Source: Echinicola arenosa
GTDB lineage: Bacteria; Bacteroidota; Bacteroidia; Cytophagales; Cyclobacteriaceae
Length of the DNA stretch: 64,000 nucleotides
Assembly (NCBI RefSeq): GCF_014841125.1
Contig: NZ_JACYTQ010000005.1
Location: 62,001-126,000, forward strand
Direction of reading: 5' to 3'
Shown here: positions 10,202 to 19,820 of the stretch, one piece after another
Position numbering within the stretch: position 1 is the stretch's first letter
Layout of the letters: the number at the start of each line of letters is the position of its first letter
The notes under the pieces: generated by a model
Seen by the model: only the letters and a program-made list of their open reading frames with translations
The model's database searches: none
Told to the model about the DNA's origin: nothing
Made by a program: the position numbers and the translations under genes

Positions 10202-10523
10202 ACGTGTATTAGCGGTTTTTTAAATGAAATATATCTCAACAAATATATTATTATTAACCTATGAAACAACTTACATAATCATGTATAAATACCATTCCAC
10301 AACCATATAAATAGAAATATATTATAACATTACACAAAATTTTATTTATCAAGAATCTCATCCCTACTTCTATTAAAAAAAATGAAACCAAAGTGTCTTT
10401 TTATTGAAAATCAGGAGTAATGATCTTTTTTCACAATTCTTTGGTACGGTCCATGCTCTTATCTTTTTAGACAAAAGTACTTTCGCTTATATTTAGTCAT
10501 TTATCGCAATCATCAAAATCATT
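10202..10523. other. divergent intergenic region
   Basis: AT-rich spacer of 322 bases between the divergent hppA and quinone oxidoreductase genes. The hppA promoter is recognisable. For the rightward gene only a weak match (TACTTTCG, about 40 bases before its ATG) is visible. Nothing else is recognised. Confidence 0.5.
10240..10269 (-). promoter_or_regulatory. Bacteroidota-type promoter for hppA
   Basis: On the minus strand a TTG (10267-10269) is followed by exactly 19 bases and then TATATTTG (10240-10247). This matches the Bacteroidota primary sigma consensus TTG-N19-TAnnTTTG in full. Transcription would start about 30 bases before the hppA ATG. Confidence 0.75.
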
Positions 10524-11513
10524 ATGAAAGCAATAGTCATCACAGCACCTGGAAAACCTGAAGTACTGCAAATCCAGGAAAGAGATATCCCAAAACCCAG
10601 AGCAAATGAAGTCCTCATTAAGGTGAAAGCAGCCGGAGTCAACCGACCCGATATCGCCCAGCGAAAAGGATACTATCCTGCCCCATCAGATGCTCCTGCG
10701 GACATTCCTGGCCTGGAAGTCTCTGGAACCATCGAAGCTTTAGGTGCTGAAGTAAAAAATTGGGAACTCGGCGATGAAGTCTGTGCTTTGGTGTCGGGAG
10801 GAGGATATGCAGAGTTTGTCACAGCACCATCTCTTCAGTGCCTTCCCGTGCCTGATAGGGTTTCGCTTATCGAAGCGGCCTCGCTTCCAGAAACATTTTT
10901 TACTGTATGGAACAATATCTTTGATATAGGAAGATTCCAAGAAGGTGATACGGTATTGATCCATGGGGGAAGTAGTGGCATTGGAGTGGCTGCCATTCAA
11001 ATGGTCCATGCCTTGGGTGGAAAGGTAATCGTTACTGCTGGTTCAGTAGACAAGTGCCAATATTGCACTAAATTAGGAGCTGACTTAGCCATCAATTATA
11101 AAGAAAAAGACTTTGAGGAAGAAGTCCTCCAATTCACGAAACAAAACGGGGTGGATATTATTTTGGATATGATCGGCGGGGATTATACTTCTAAGAACAT
11201 CAATATTCTGAAACCATTTGGTCGATTGATCATGATCAATGCCATGAAAGGAAAAATGGGTGAGGTAGACCTCATCAGGATCATGAAAAACAGGCTTACG
11301 CTTACAGGATCTACTTTAAGACCCCAATCTATTAAATATAAAGGGGAAATCGCTAAAAACTTACAGATCCACATTTGGCCTTTCTTTAATGATAAAATCA
11401 AGCCAGTCGTTTATAAGACCTTTCCTCTATTCAGAGCAGCGGATGCCCACACCTTGATGGAAAGTTCCGAACATATAGGAAAAATACTGCTTCAAACCAG
11501 TGAAGAAGCTTAA
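10524..11513 (+). CDS. NAD(P)H quinone oxidoreductase, zinc-independent MDR family (PIG3-like)
   Basis: A 329-residue medium-chain dehydrogenase/reductase. The N-terminal GroES-like domain (1-120) contains the quinone reductase signature GVNRPDIAQRKGYYPAP. The Rossmann domain has the nucleotide-binding segment IHGGSSGIGVAAIQM near residues 149-163, and the segment VDIILDMIGGDY follows. The structural and catalytic zinc ligands of alcohol dehydrogenases are absent. It likely reduces quinones or related carbonyls with NADPH in the cytoplasm. It stands alone, diverging from hppA, with 99 bases before the amidohydrolase gene. Confidence 0.9.
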   Translation: MKAIVITAPGKPEVLQIQERDIPKPRANEVLIKVKAAGVNRPDIAQRKGYYPAPSDAPADIPGLEVSGTIEALGAEVKNWELGDEVCALVSGGGYAEFVTAPSLQCLPVPDRVSLIEAASLPETFFTVWNNIFDIGRFQEGDTVLIHGGSSGIGVAAIQMVHALGGKVIVTAGSVDKCQYCTKLGADLAINYKEKDFEEEVLQFTKQNGVDIILDMIGGDYTSKNINILKPFGRLIMINAMKGKMGEVDLIRIMKNRLTLTGSTLRPQSIKYKGEIAKNLQIHIWPFFNDKIKPVVYKTFPLFRAADAHTLMESSEHIGKILLQTSEEA

Positions 11514-11612
11514 TTTAATTCAATAAAATTAAATAATAGTCAACTTTCAGTTATTCAACTCATTTTCAATAAGAACAATAATTGTAAATTAGAATAACCA
11601 AAATTCAAACCG

Positions 11613-13016
11613 ATGAAAAAGTCTCTCCGAGCATGTCTTGTATTTTTTATTTCAGCCACTCTCATCTCCTGCCAGAACGGCAAAAGTGAACAAGAGAAAA
11701 AAGTCTATTCCACTGCAACGGTCATTACTGCAGTAAATATCATTGATATCCATGATGGCAGTATTTCCAAAGGAGATGTAGTCATCGATTCAGGAAGGAT
11801 AAAAGAGATTCTCCCCAACCTACCAGAAAAAGATTGGGAAGATGGTGAACTCATCAACGGTGAAGGAAAATATCTTCTTCCTGGTTTGGCCGAAATGCAT
11901 GCACACATTCCCTCGGTCATGTGGAATGATCCACAAATGGAAGAAACCTTATTCCTCTACCTATCCAATGGGGTGACCACCATTCGAGGCATGTTGGGAC
12001 ATCCACTCCATTTAGAACTAAGAACCAAGGCGGCCAACAATGAGATCTTGAGTCCGAGAATCTATACTTCAAGCCCTTCTCTCAATGGCAATACCGTCAC
12101 CTCGCCAGAAATGGCGAAAGAAATGGTGACAAATTACCAAAAAGAGGGCTATGACTTTTTAAAACTTCACCCTGGAATCCGTTTACATGTTTTTGATGAA
12201 ATCGTGAAGACAGCCAAAGAAGTTGGTATTCCATATGCAGGACATGTTTCTACCTTGGTAGGTATAAGACACGCCTTGGAAAGTGGTTATGCTAGCGTGG
12301 ATCATATCGATGGATTTCTGGAGGGATTGGTGCCGGAATCTGCCCATGTTAACCCAACTGAAAACGGCTTTTTCGGTTATAACTTCACCGAAAAAGCCGA
12401 TCCTGACTTGATAGCAGAACTTGCACAAATGGCCAAGGAAAACAAGGTTTGGGTAGTCCCCACCCAAAGCCTATTTACCCGTTGGTTTTCTCCAACACCT
12501 ACTGAAAGGCTCGCCGAGGAACCTGAAATGCAATACATGGCAAAGGAGGTTATTGAAAACTGGGTCAACAATAAAAACAACCTCACCGAAAGTGAAGATT
12601 ATGATGCAGGTCAATGGGAGGATTTTATGCTTATCAGAAAGCAGTTGATTAAGGCATTGCATAAAAATGGATATGGATTGCTTTTGGGCTCAGATGCCCC
12701 ACAGGTATTCAATGTTCCTGGCTTTTCCATCCAACATGAACTTCAGGCCATGGTAGATGCTGGCCTGTCCCCTTTGGAAGCATTGCAAATCGGTACCTTG
12801 AATCCCGCAAAATATTTTCACCAGGAAGGACATTTTGGAGAAATTATCGAAGGAGCCAGCGCTGATTTGATCCTGCTTGATCAAAATCCGCTGAAAGACA
12901 TCAAGAACATGCAGCACCCCGCCGGGGTAATGGTTAGAGGAAAATGGCTCAGTAGAGAAACTATTGACCAAAAGTTAAAAGCACTCTCCGATAAATTCAA
13001 AGAAGCAACACCATAA
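11613..13016 (+). CDS. amidohydrolase-family lipoprotein (imidazolonepropionase-like)
   Basis: A 467-residue metal-dependent hydrolase with a lipobox (LISC, about Cys20), so it is likely membrane-anchored outside the cytoplasm. The metal ligands of the amidohydrolase barrel are all visible: HAH in MHAHI, a candidate carboxylated lysine in FLKLHPG, His in AGHVS, His in VDHID and Asp in LLGSDAPQ. The C-terminal ADLILLDQNPLKDI closes the small beta-domain. Family members act on cyclic amides, dipeptides or similar bonds; the substrate here is not known. It is transcribed with the same polarity as its neighbours but is separated from them by about 100 bases on each side. Confidence 0.88.
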   Translation: MKKSLRACLVFFISATLISCQNGKSEQEKKVYSTATVITAVNIIDIHDGSISKGDVVIDSGRIKEILPNLPEKDWEDGELINGEGKYLLPGLAEMHAHIPSVMWNDPQMEETLFLYLSNGVTTIRGMLGHPLHLELRTKAANNEILSPRIYTSSPSLNGNTVTSPEMAKEMVTNYQKEGYDFLKLHPGIRLHVFDEIVKTAKEVGIPYAGHVSTLVGIRHALESGYASVDHIDGFLEGLVPESAHVNPTENGFFGYNFTEKADPDLIAELAQMAKENKVWVVPTQSLFTRWFSPTPTERLAEEPEMQYMAKEVIENWVNNKNNLTESEDYDAGQWEDFMLIRKQLIKALHKNGYGLLLGSDAPQVFNVPGFSIQHELQAMVDAGLSPLEALQIGTLNPAKYFHQEGHFGEIIEGASADLILLDQNPLKDIKNMQHPAGVMVRGKWLSRETIDQKLKALSDKFKEATP

Positions 13017-13121
13017 ATATAGTCAATTAATAATCAGATACTTATTATTTTAACTATTCAAATTGAAACCTTTTTCCTTAATTACATGTATATACATTAA
13101 ATTCAAATACATTAAAAATTC

Positions 13122-13128
13122 GAGGAGG
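13122..13128 (+). promoter_or_regulatory. strong Shine-Dalgarno of the pirin gene
   Basis: GAGGAGG lies five bases before the ATG at 13134. This is a near-perfect anti-16S match. Most genes in this window have no clear Shine-Dalgarno, so it stands out and fixes the start codon. Confidence 0.75.
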
Positions 13129-13133
13129 ATATC

Positions 13134-14153
13134 ATGAAAAATACAGCAGTCAAAAAAATTAGACAATTGGGATTTCAATGGCAAACACAAGACCCATTTT
13201 TGTTCTGTGCTTACCATTTGGATGATTACCCTGCCGGCAATGAGCATCTTGGGCCAAAAGCTTCTTTGGAAGGCAGAAATATTGGACAGGATTTCACCAT
13301 CAAAGACGGATGGAGAATGTACCATGGCTCTAAGGTACCGGGATTCCCGGCACACCCGCACAAGGGATTTGAAACCGTAACATTGGTGGAAAGAGGCTTG
13401 GCTGATCATTCCGACTCACTGGGAGCTGCTGGCCGGTTTGGGGAAGGCGATGTACAATGGATGACCGCAGGAAAAGGTGTCATGCACAGTGAAATGTTTC
13501 CCTTGCTCAACCAGGACGAAAAAAATCCGTTATTGCTGTTTCAACTCTGGCTGAACCTCCCTAAAGCCAATAAAAATGTGCCCCCACATTTCAAAATGCT
13601 ATGGGCAGATACCATTCCTTACCATACCGAGGTGGATGAAAACGGTAATAAAACTGTCTTGAAAGTTATTGCTGGCCAGATTGGTGATACCAAAGCACCC
13701 GCTCCCAATCCAGATTCTTGGGCAGCTGATCCTACCAATCAGGTAGCTATTTGGACCATCAAGATGGAGCCTCATGCTAAATGGACTTTAAAAGCCACTG
13801 ATGAGGGCATCAATAGAACTTTATTCTTCTATAAGGGTGCTCAGCTTGGTACAGAGGGATTTGAAATTCCAGAAGGTCATTCTTTGGATTTATTCTCCGA
13901 GAAAGAGATCACTTTCGAAAATGGAGATCAACCTGCTGAACTGTTGTTCTTGCAAGGAAAGCCGATCAATGAACCAGTGGTGCAGCATGGTCCTTTTGTG
14001 ATGAACAGTACCCAAGAAATTCACCAGGCAATGTCTGATTTTCAAAAGACCCAATTTGGAGGCTGGCCATGGCCCAACTATGAGCCTACCCATCCTAAGG
14101 AAAGGGGTCGTTTTGCCATCCACGCCGATGGCCGAGAAGAAGTAAAAGGTTAA
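13134..14153 (+). CDS. pirin family protein
   Basis: A 339-residue bicupin. The metal-binding motif [11 protein letters not shown] (near residues 80-90) and HSEMFP further on supply the His/His/His/Glu ligands seen in pirins. Pirins bind iron, and some act as quercetin 2,3-dioxygenases or redox-responsive regulators. This one is longer than the usual 230-300 residues because of a C-terminal extension with [20 protein letters not shown], which is common in Bacteroidota pirins. Strong Shine-Dalgarno upstream, terminator directly downstream. The physiological role is not deducible here. Confidence 0.9.
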   Translation: MKNTAVKKIRQLGFQWQTQDPFLFCAYHLDDYPAGNEHLGPKASLEGRNIGQDFTIKDGWRMYHGSKVPGFPAHPHKGFETVTLVERGLADHSDSLGAAGRFGEGDVQWMTAGKGVMHSEMFPLLNQDEKNPLLLFQLWLNLPKANKNVPPHFKMLWADTIPYHTEVDENGNKTVLKVIAGQIGDTKAPAPNPDSWAADPTNQVAIWTIKMEPHAKWTLKATDEGINRTLFFYKGAQLGTEGFEIPEGHSLDLFSEKEITFENGDQPAELLFLQGKPINEPVVQHGPFVMNSTQEIHQAMSDFQKTQFGGWPWPNYEPTHPKERGRFAIHADGREEVKG

Positions 14154-14161
14154 AATTTAAG

Positions 14162-14188
14162 GTCCCTGATAAATTTCAGGGACTTTTT
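14162..14188 (+). terminator. terminator after pirin gene
   Basis: Stem GTCCCTGA (14162-14169) with TCAGGGAC (14176-14183), 6-nt loop, then five T residues. Its T-tract overlaps the stop codon of the convergent glycerate kinase gene. Confidence 0.85.
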
Positions 14189-15299
14189 ATGTCCAAGATT
14201 TCCACTTATATCCATTCAAAGCTTTCTTGAAATTATCAATAGCTATCCTTGTGAAGTCATTCTTTTTAAAATCCAAATAGGGCAATAGAATTACCTCATC
14301 AAAACCAGCGTCCCTTGCTTCCTCAGCTTCTCCAGAAGTAATCAAAAAGCACTTTTTCCCCATTTCTTTCGCCAGTTGCAGTAATTCAAAACTTCCCTTA
14401 CCTCCAGCTGACTGCTGGTCAAACCTCCCCTCTCCAGTGATAATAATATCTGTCTCTTTGACTTTTTGTTCCATTTTGACCTGATCAAAAAAGAATTTGG
14501 CTCCCATCTTGATTTCCACAGGAAAAAAAGCACTCAAGCCTAAGGCAATTCCTCCAGCTGCCCCAAAACCTTCTCGGTCTTTTAACCCTCCTCCTGATTT
14601 TTTCTTTAGCAGTTGGAAAACCCTTTTTGCACCTGCCTCAAAGGGTAATAATTCTTCATTTACCAAACCCTTTTGAGGTCCAAAAACAGGAATAGCCCCC
14701 TTCTCACCAAAAAAAGTATTGTTGACATCGCATAAGCAGGTAAACTGAACTTGGTATTTTTTTATAGAACTTTGGATATGGGCTATTTTTCCTAAAAAAC
14801 CGGTGCTGAATAACGGGATTTCTCTTCCATTTTGATCTAAAAATATAAATCCCAAAGCCTTTAAAATACCTGTTCCCATATCAACTGTGGCACTACCGCC
14901 CAAGCCTAATACGATATGCTTTGCTCCTTGACTTATCCCTTCAAGGATCAATTCTCCAGTTCCATAAGAACTGCTAAGCTTAGCATCAATTTCGGTAAGT
15001 TCCAATCCTTGAAGACCACTGACTTCCGAAATGTCAATCATAGCTGTAGCATTCCCATTATCCAAATACAACTTCCCTGGCTTTGGTCTTCCAATAGCGT
15101 TCAAAGCGATTACTTCTACCACTTTCATCCTTTTTGCTGAGGCCAATAAAGCACAAGTCCCATCACCACCATCGGCAATAGGACTTGTTATAAGATCTTT
15201 TTCAGGGAAATCATTTAATAGTTGAGCTTTGATCAAATGAGCCGCCTGATCAGCTGGAATGGTTCCTTTAAAGGCATTTGGGGCAATCAGGAATTTCAT
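14187..15299 (-). CDS. glycerate kinase (GK-II/GarK family)
   Basis: A 370-residue enzyme that phosphorylates D-glycerate with ATP, feeding it into glycolysis as a phosphoglycerate. Diagnostic segments are the N-terminal APNAFKGTIPADQAA, the motif SPIADGGDGT, the glycine-rich GLGGSATVDMGTGIL near residue 130 and ITGEGRFDQQSAGGKG near residue 290. The start codon overlaps the stop of the upstream symporter gene by four bases (ATGA), so both are one operon and probably translationally coupled. That pairing suggests the symporter brings in a precursor of glycerate such as serine, but this is inference. Confidence 0.93.
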   Translation of the reverse strand: MKFLIAPNAFKGTIPADQAAHLIKAQLLNDFPEKDLITSPIADGGDGTCALLASAKRMKVVEVIALNAIGRPKPGKLYLDNGNATAMIDISEVSGLQGLELTEIDAKLSSSYGTGELILEGISQGAKHIVLGLGGSATVDMGTGILKALGFIFLDQNGREIPLFSTGFLGKIAHIQSSIKKYQVQFTCLCDVNNTFFGEKGAIPVFGPQKGLVNEELLPFEAGAKRVFQLLKKKSGGGLKDREGFGAAGGIALGLSAFFPVEIKMGAKFFFDQVKMEQKVKETDIIITGEGRFDQQSAGGKGSFELLQLAKEMGKKCFLITSGEAEEARDAGFDEVILLPYLDFKKNDFTRIAIDNFKKALNGYKWKSWT

Positions 15300-16651
15300 T
15301 GATTCATTTGCTTCATGCGCTTAAAATAATCTTTGGTGGCTGCAACAACTTTTGGGGAGAGGTAAATGGCTGAGATCATGGTCGGAAAAGCCATCACGGC
15401 ATACATTCCATCCACAAAACTCATCACTACCTGAAGGGAAACCACTGCTCCCCCTACAATCGTCAGCAAATAGAAATAGTTGTAATAGTCTGCTTTATCT
15501 GCTCCAAAAAGATAATTGAAGCACTTATGGCCATAATAGCTATAGGTAAACATGGTAGAGAGTGCAAAAACCAGCACCGCTGCCATCAGAAAATATTTTC
15601 CCAAGCCGGGAATCCCACTCTCAAAAGCCGATAAAGTCATCAACACCCCATCCTTTTCTCCAGACTCCCAAACCCCTGTCACCATAATGGTCAAGGCAGT
15701 CAATGTGCAAACCACAATGGTATCTATAAATGGCCCCAACATGGCGATCAGTCCCTCACGTACCGGCTCTTCGTTTTTAGAAGCACCATGTACCATTGGT
15801 GCCGTACCGATACCCGCCTCATTACTAAACGCTGCACGCCTTGCTCCTGTAATAATTACCGCCCCTACGGATCCTCCTAAAACTGCTTTTCCAGTAAAGG
15901 CATCCTCCACAATAAACCAAAGCGAGGAAATTATCTGGTCATTGAATTTGATCAGAATGACCAAAACACTTAAAAAATAAAGGGTCACCATAAAAGGCAC
16001 CAATTTGGAAGCTACAGAGGCAATTCGCTTAATTCCTCCCAAGATTACTATTGCCACCAATAACATCATCGATATACCCAAAATCCATCGGGTGCTTGCT
16101 CCATGGTCCAGTCCAAAAGGTTTCAACAACACAACGCGGGTAACATCGGTCAACTGATTGGCCTGAAAAATCGCCAACAAGCCCATGATCCCAGCTACAC
16201 AAAAGATGACGGACAAAAACCGCCATTTCTTGCCCATTCCTTCCTCAATCACATACATAGGTCCGCCTTGAACATGCCCAGAGCTGTCCTTACCCCGATA
16301 CATGATGGCCAAGGTACAGGTAAAATACTTGGTGGCCATGCCCACAAAAGCAGAGACCCACATCCAGAAAATGGCTCCAGGGCCACCAGTGCTGATTGCC
16401 AGCGCCACACCACTGATATTTCCCAGTCCCACCGTCGCGGCAATGGCAGAGGTCAAAGCTTGAAAAGAAGTAATGTCCCCTTTGGCATTTGGATCATCAT
16501 ACTTACCGCCTACCACCTTCATGGCATGAGCAAACCCACGGAACGGGATCAATCCAGAATAAAGAAACAAAATTGTTCCACCCCCCAATAAAAGATAGAG
16601 CAGTGGCCAGCCCCATATCCAGTTGCTAAAATCAATAATTAATTGCCCCAT
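15296..16651 (-). CDS. sodium:alanine symporter family (AGCS) amino-acid transporter
   Basis: A 451-residue inner-membrane protein with about 11 hydrophobic segments. The family signatures GGPGAIFWMWVSAFVGMATKYF and GTAPMVHGASK are present (the latter after FSNEAGI, near residues 270-290). AGCS carriers take up alanine, glycine or serine with Na+. It is the first gene of a two-gene operon with glycerate kinase. The 309 bases upstream, shared with the divergent proB, contain no obvious complete promoter for it. Confidence 0.93.
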   Translation of the reverse strand: MGQLIIDFSNWIWGWPLLYLLLGGGTILFLYSGLIPFRGFAHAMKVVGGKYDDPNAKGDITSFQALTSAIAATVGLGNISGVALAISTGGPGAIFWMWVSAFVGMATKYFTCTLAIMYRGKDSSGHVQGGPMYVIEEGMGKKWRFLSVIFCVAGIMGLLAIFQANQLTDVTRVVLLKPFGLDHGASTRWILGISMMLLVAIVILGGIKRIASVASKLVPFMVTLYFLSVLVILIKFNDQIISSLWFIVEDAFTGKAVLGGSVGAVIITGARRAAFSNEAGIGTAPMVHGASKNEEPVREGLIAMLGPFIDTIVVCTLTALTIMVTGVWESGEKDGVLMTLSAFESGIPGLGKYFLMAAVLVFALSTMFTYSYYGHKCFNYLFGADKADYYNYFYLLTIVGGAVVSLQVVMSFVDGMYAVMAFPTMISAIYLSPKVVAATKDYFKRMKQMNQ

Positions 16652-16961
16652 GTGCTATGTATATCGTCCTATTATAAAAGGGATCATCCCTCATTTAAAT
16701 TCATAAAAAGGAATATTACTACCATTTTCCCTTTAATCCAAACCATCAATCAAAAGCCATTGCAATCTTCCCTTTATTCCACTAATTCTCACGGAATTCC
16801 AAATTCCACCAGTTTTCTTGAACACCTACAGGCACAAGCCCAACTAGTCCCTCCCTGCTTTGCCGTATATTTTTTGATGTTCAAGCTGTTCTCAAAATAA
16901 AAAACCATAGTACAATCTAATATTCCTTATTAATTTTGGTTTTCGATGATCAAACATTTTT
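16652..16961. other. intergenic region between AGCS gene and proB
   Basis: About 310 bases with no gene. A -7-like box TAATTTTG lies at 16931-16938, 23 bases before the proB ATG, but no TTG is at the right distance upstream. Nothing else recognised. Confidence 0.4.
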
Positions 16962-18053
16962 ATGGTACAGCAAAAGGGTAAAACAGTAGTAATAAAAATT
17001 GGCTCCAACGTTCTGACCCAAGCGGATGGTCAGCCGGACAAATCCCGCATGGAGTCCCTTGTTCGTCAGATGGTTTATCTTCGTGAGCAAGGACTTCAAT
17101 TGATCCTGATCACTTCTGGCGCGGTTGCTTTTGGACGAAAGTCAACCATTTTTGAAGAAAAAACCGACCCAGTAGTTCAAAAACAAATCCTTGCCGCTGT
17201 AGGGCAGGTTGAACTTATCAATGCTTACAAATCTTTTTTTGGCAATCGGCAGACTCCTATCGCGCAGATCATGGTTACCAAAAGTGACTTTAGGGACAGG
17301 AAGCACTACCTGAACATGAAAAATTGCTTAGAGGGACTTTTGAAAAACAACATCCTTCCCGTGATCAATGAAAACGATACCGTTTCAGTTACTGAATTGA
17401 TGTTTACAGACAACGATGAGCTTGCTGGCCTAGTGGCAGCCATGATGGATGCCGAAATTCTATTGTTGCTCAGCAATGTGGACGGGATTTATAAAGGCCA
17501 TCCAAGTGATCCTGATGCCGAACTAATTGAGCGGGTGGATGCCAATACCCCATCCATGGGCAATTATATCTCCAGCAGCAAGTCATCATTTGGCAGAGGT
17601 GGTATGCTCACCAAAATGAACATGGCCAAAAAATCTGCCGACCTTGGAATTGGCGTGGTCATTGCCAATGGCAAGAGGGAAGATGTGCTTATTGACTACT
17701 TCCACAATAGGTTACGTTGTACCTTTTTTGAGCCTTCAAGGGCCAAACACAACCCGAAAAAATGGATTGCCCACAGTGACCATTACTCCAAAGGGGAATT
17801 GGTCATCAACTCAGGTGCTGAAAATGCCCTGATGTCCAACAAAATCACCAGCTTACTCCCTATCGGTGTACTGGAAGTAAGGGGAGATTTTATAAAAGGT
17901 GAAATTCTTCGTATCATCAGTGAGGATGGCAGGAAAATTGGTTTAGGAAAGGCCGCATATGGAGCCAAAGTAGCTTCAGAGAAAATCGGTCAGAGTAATC
18001 AAAAACCCATCATCCATTATGATTACCTCTACCTTCATCAAAACAACCAGTGA
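16962..18053 (+). CDS. proB: glutamate 5-kinase
   Basis: Catalyses the first step of proline synthesis, glutamate to gamma-glutamyl phosphate. The 363 residues hold an amino-acid kinase domain (1-260; VIKIGSNVL at the start, ITSGAVAFG near 52, [10 protein letters not shown] near 145, [14 protein letters not shown] near 210) and a C-terminal PUA domain (about 275-355). ATG at 16962 begins [16 protein letters not shown], correct for the family. proA follows two bases after the stop, so it is a proBA operon with the usual gene order. Confidence 0.95.
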   Translation: MVQQKGKTVVIKIGSNVLTQADGQPDKSRMESLVRQMVYLREQGLQLILITSGAVAFGRKSTIFEEKTDPVVQKQILAAVGQVELINAYKSFFGNRQTPIAQIMVTKSDFRDRKHYLNMKNCLEGLLKNNILPVINENDTVSVTELMFTDNDELAGLVAAMMDAEILLLLSNVDGIYKGHPSDPDAELIERVDANTPSMGNYISSSKSSFGRGGMLTKMNMAKKSADLGIGVVIANGKREDVLIDYFHNRLRCTFFEPSRAKHNPKKWIAHSDHYSKGELVINSGAENALMSNKITSLLPIGVLEVRGDFIKGEILRIISEDGRKIGLGKAAYGAKVASEKIGQSNQKPIIHYDYLYLHQNNQ

Positions 18054-18055
18054 AA

Positions 18056-19303
18056 ATGAACTTACAGAATACCTTTGCTACTGTCAAAAAAGCCAGCAGA
18101 TCAATGCCTCTGCTGACAGAAAAAAAAATCAATAGAACCTTAGAGGATTTGGCCAAGCTTACCTGGGAAGGCATACCTGCGATCTTGGAAGCCAACCAAA
18201 AAGACCTGGAACGCATGGATCCCAATGATCCAAAATTTGATAGGCTTAAATTGACAGAGGAAAGAATTGAAGCCATTGCTGAAGATATTCTCAATGTAGT
18301 CAAACTTCCTTCTCCTTTGGGAAGGATCTTGACCGAAAAGACCTTGGAAAATGGTCTTTCACTTACCAAAACCGCTGTACCTCTGGGTGTCATCGGGATC
18401 ATTTATGAAGCCCGCCCCAATGTAACTTTTGATGTGTTCAGCCTTTGTCTAAAATCAGGAAATGCTTTGGTGCTAAAGGGAGGCAGTGATGCCCATGACT
18501 CCAATACGGCGATTGTCAAATTGATCCACCAAGTACTGGAGAAAAATGGTATAGACCCTAATATGGTAGCTTTGCTTCCTCCTGACCGTGAGGCTACGGC
18601 TCAAATGCTCCAAGCTGTGGATTATATTGATATCATTATCCCACGGGGAAGCCAAGGATTGATCAACTTTGTGCGGGACAATTCCAAGGTTCCAGTAATT
18701 GAAACCGGTGCTGGTATTGTGCATACCTACTTGGACAAATCTGGAGATAACCAGAAAGCAGCCAATATTATTACCAATGCCAAAACCCGCCGGGTGAGTG
18801 TCTGCAATGCTTTGGACTGTCTGGTCATCCACCAAGATAAAATCAGCCAACTACCGGAAATTACCAAGTCGCTAGGAGAAAAAAAGGTAAAAGTATATGC
18901 AGATGAATTAGCCTATCAAACCCTAAAAGGCCACTACCCTGCTGACTTACTTATGCCTGCTGAGGAAGCTCATTTCGGTACCGAATTTTTGGCCATGACC
19001 ATGTCCATCAAAACCGTTCCCGATATGGAGAGCGCATTGGATCACATCGCCAAACACAGTTCCAAACACAGTGAGGCGATTGTGGCAGAAGATGAGATAG
19101 CGATTGACTTGTTTCTAAAATCCGTAGATGCTGCCGCTGTATATGCCAATACCTCCACTGCCTTTACTGATGGCGCACAATTTGGGCTGGGAGCAGAAAT
19201 TGGTATCTCCACCCAAAAGCTTCACGCCCGTGGTCCTATGGCCCTGGAAGAACTCACTTCCTATAAGTGGATTGTCAGAGGAAATGGGCAAATAAGGGAC
19301 TGA
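18056..19303 (+). CDS. proA: gamma-glutamyl phosphate reductase (glutamate-5-semialdehyde dehydrogenase)
   Basis: Reduces gamma-glutamyl phosphate to glutamate semialdehyde with NADPH, the second step of proline synthesis. Signature segments are [27 protein letters not shown]-like (residues about 120-147), [13 protein letters not shown] near 200, and the catalytic cysteine in [12 protein letters not shown] (near 245). About 415 residues, normal length. I place the start at ATG 18056; the frame can begin at GTG 18050, which would overlap the proB stop, but the ATG is the simpler choice. A large hairpin follows the stop codon by 18 bases. Confidence 0.95.
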   Translation: MNLQNTFATVKKASRSMPLLTEKKINRTLEDLAKLTWEGIPAILEANQKDLERMDPNDPKFDRLKLTEERIEAIAEDILNVVKLPSPLGRILTEKTLENGLSLTKTAVPLGVIGIIYEARPNVTFDVFSLCLKSGNALVLKGGSDAHDSNTAIVKLIHQVLEKNGIDPNMVALLPPDREATAQMLQAVDYIDIIIPRGSQGLINFVRDNSKVPVIETGAGIVHTYLDKSGDNQKAANIITNAKTRRVSVCNALDCLVIHQDKISQLPEITKSLGEKKVKVYADELAYQTLKGHYPADLLMPAEEAHFGTEFLAMTMSIKTVPDMESALDHIAKHSSKHSEAIVAEDEIAIDLFLKSVDAAAVYANTSTAFTDGAQFGLGAEIGISTQKLHARGPMALEELTSYKWIVRGNGQIRD

Positions 19304-19321
19304 TGCTAGTGAAATCATATT

Positions 19322-19375
19322 GTTTTCTTTTGGAAGTGTTGACCTCATGTACTATCCGCACTTCCAAAAGAAAGC
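19322..19375. repeat. long hairpin-forming inverted repeat after proA
   Basis: TTTCTTTTGGAAGTG at 19324-19338 is exactly complementary to 19359-19373, and two further pairs (one G-T) extend the stem to 17. The loop is 20 nt. There is no T-tract on the plus strand, so it is not a textbook terminator. It could act in mRNA 3'-end protection or as a protein-binding dyad. Confidence 0.55.
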
Positions 19376-19820
19376 TTAGAATGGCCACCTGATTTTTATC
19401 ATCTCATTAGTCGGGAAAACCGTGTTTTGATTGAAAAATGAAGGAGATGCCCTTATATTGGGCTTGTTTGAGTATTAATCCTTTTATTTCCAATGTCTCA
19501 TAAGGTTTCAAAACAAATTTTATTGTTTCTTGAAAAATTATTAATTGAAAAATAATCATATTCTAATCTATTTACTTTCATGTGGTTTCAATTACGGTAA
19601 AATACCATGAATTCTAAGAAAATAGCCAAAAGGGAACGTATATACTACTAGACCCCAAGGCATCCCCAAGACTGCTATAGCGGAGCTACCCTTTTCCTCC
19701 CCTTTTTTACGATATAGCCCAACAATAAAAGTTTAAATTCCATGCCGCATTTCCTACTGAACACAGTATTTTAGAACCTTGTACAAGCAATTGAACTGAA
19801 TTAATTAAAAAAATATAGCA
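19376..19820. other. gene-free stretch upstream of the NagB-like gene
   Basis: About 445 bases with no convincing gene, RNA or repeat. A more G+C-rich patch lies at about 19640-19730, but I could not fit it to a tRNA, riboswitch or broken gene. It may hold a long leader for the downstream gene. Confidence 0.4.

Noticed and set aside
18050-18055. GTG start for proA overlapping the proB stop
   Set aside because: The ATG six bases later fits the family N-terminus and needs no rare start codon, though the GTG cannot be excluded.
19620-19735. Possible tRNA or structured RNA in the G+C-rich patch before the NagB-like gene
   Set aside because: I could not build a cloverleaf or find a T-loop consensus, and no long complementary arms exist.
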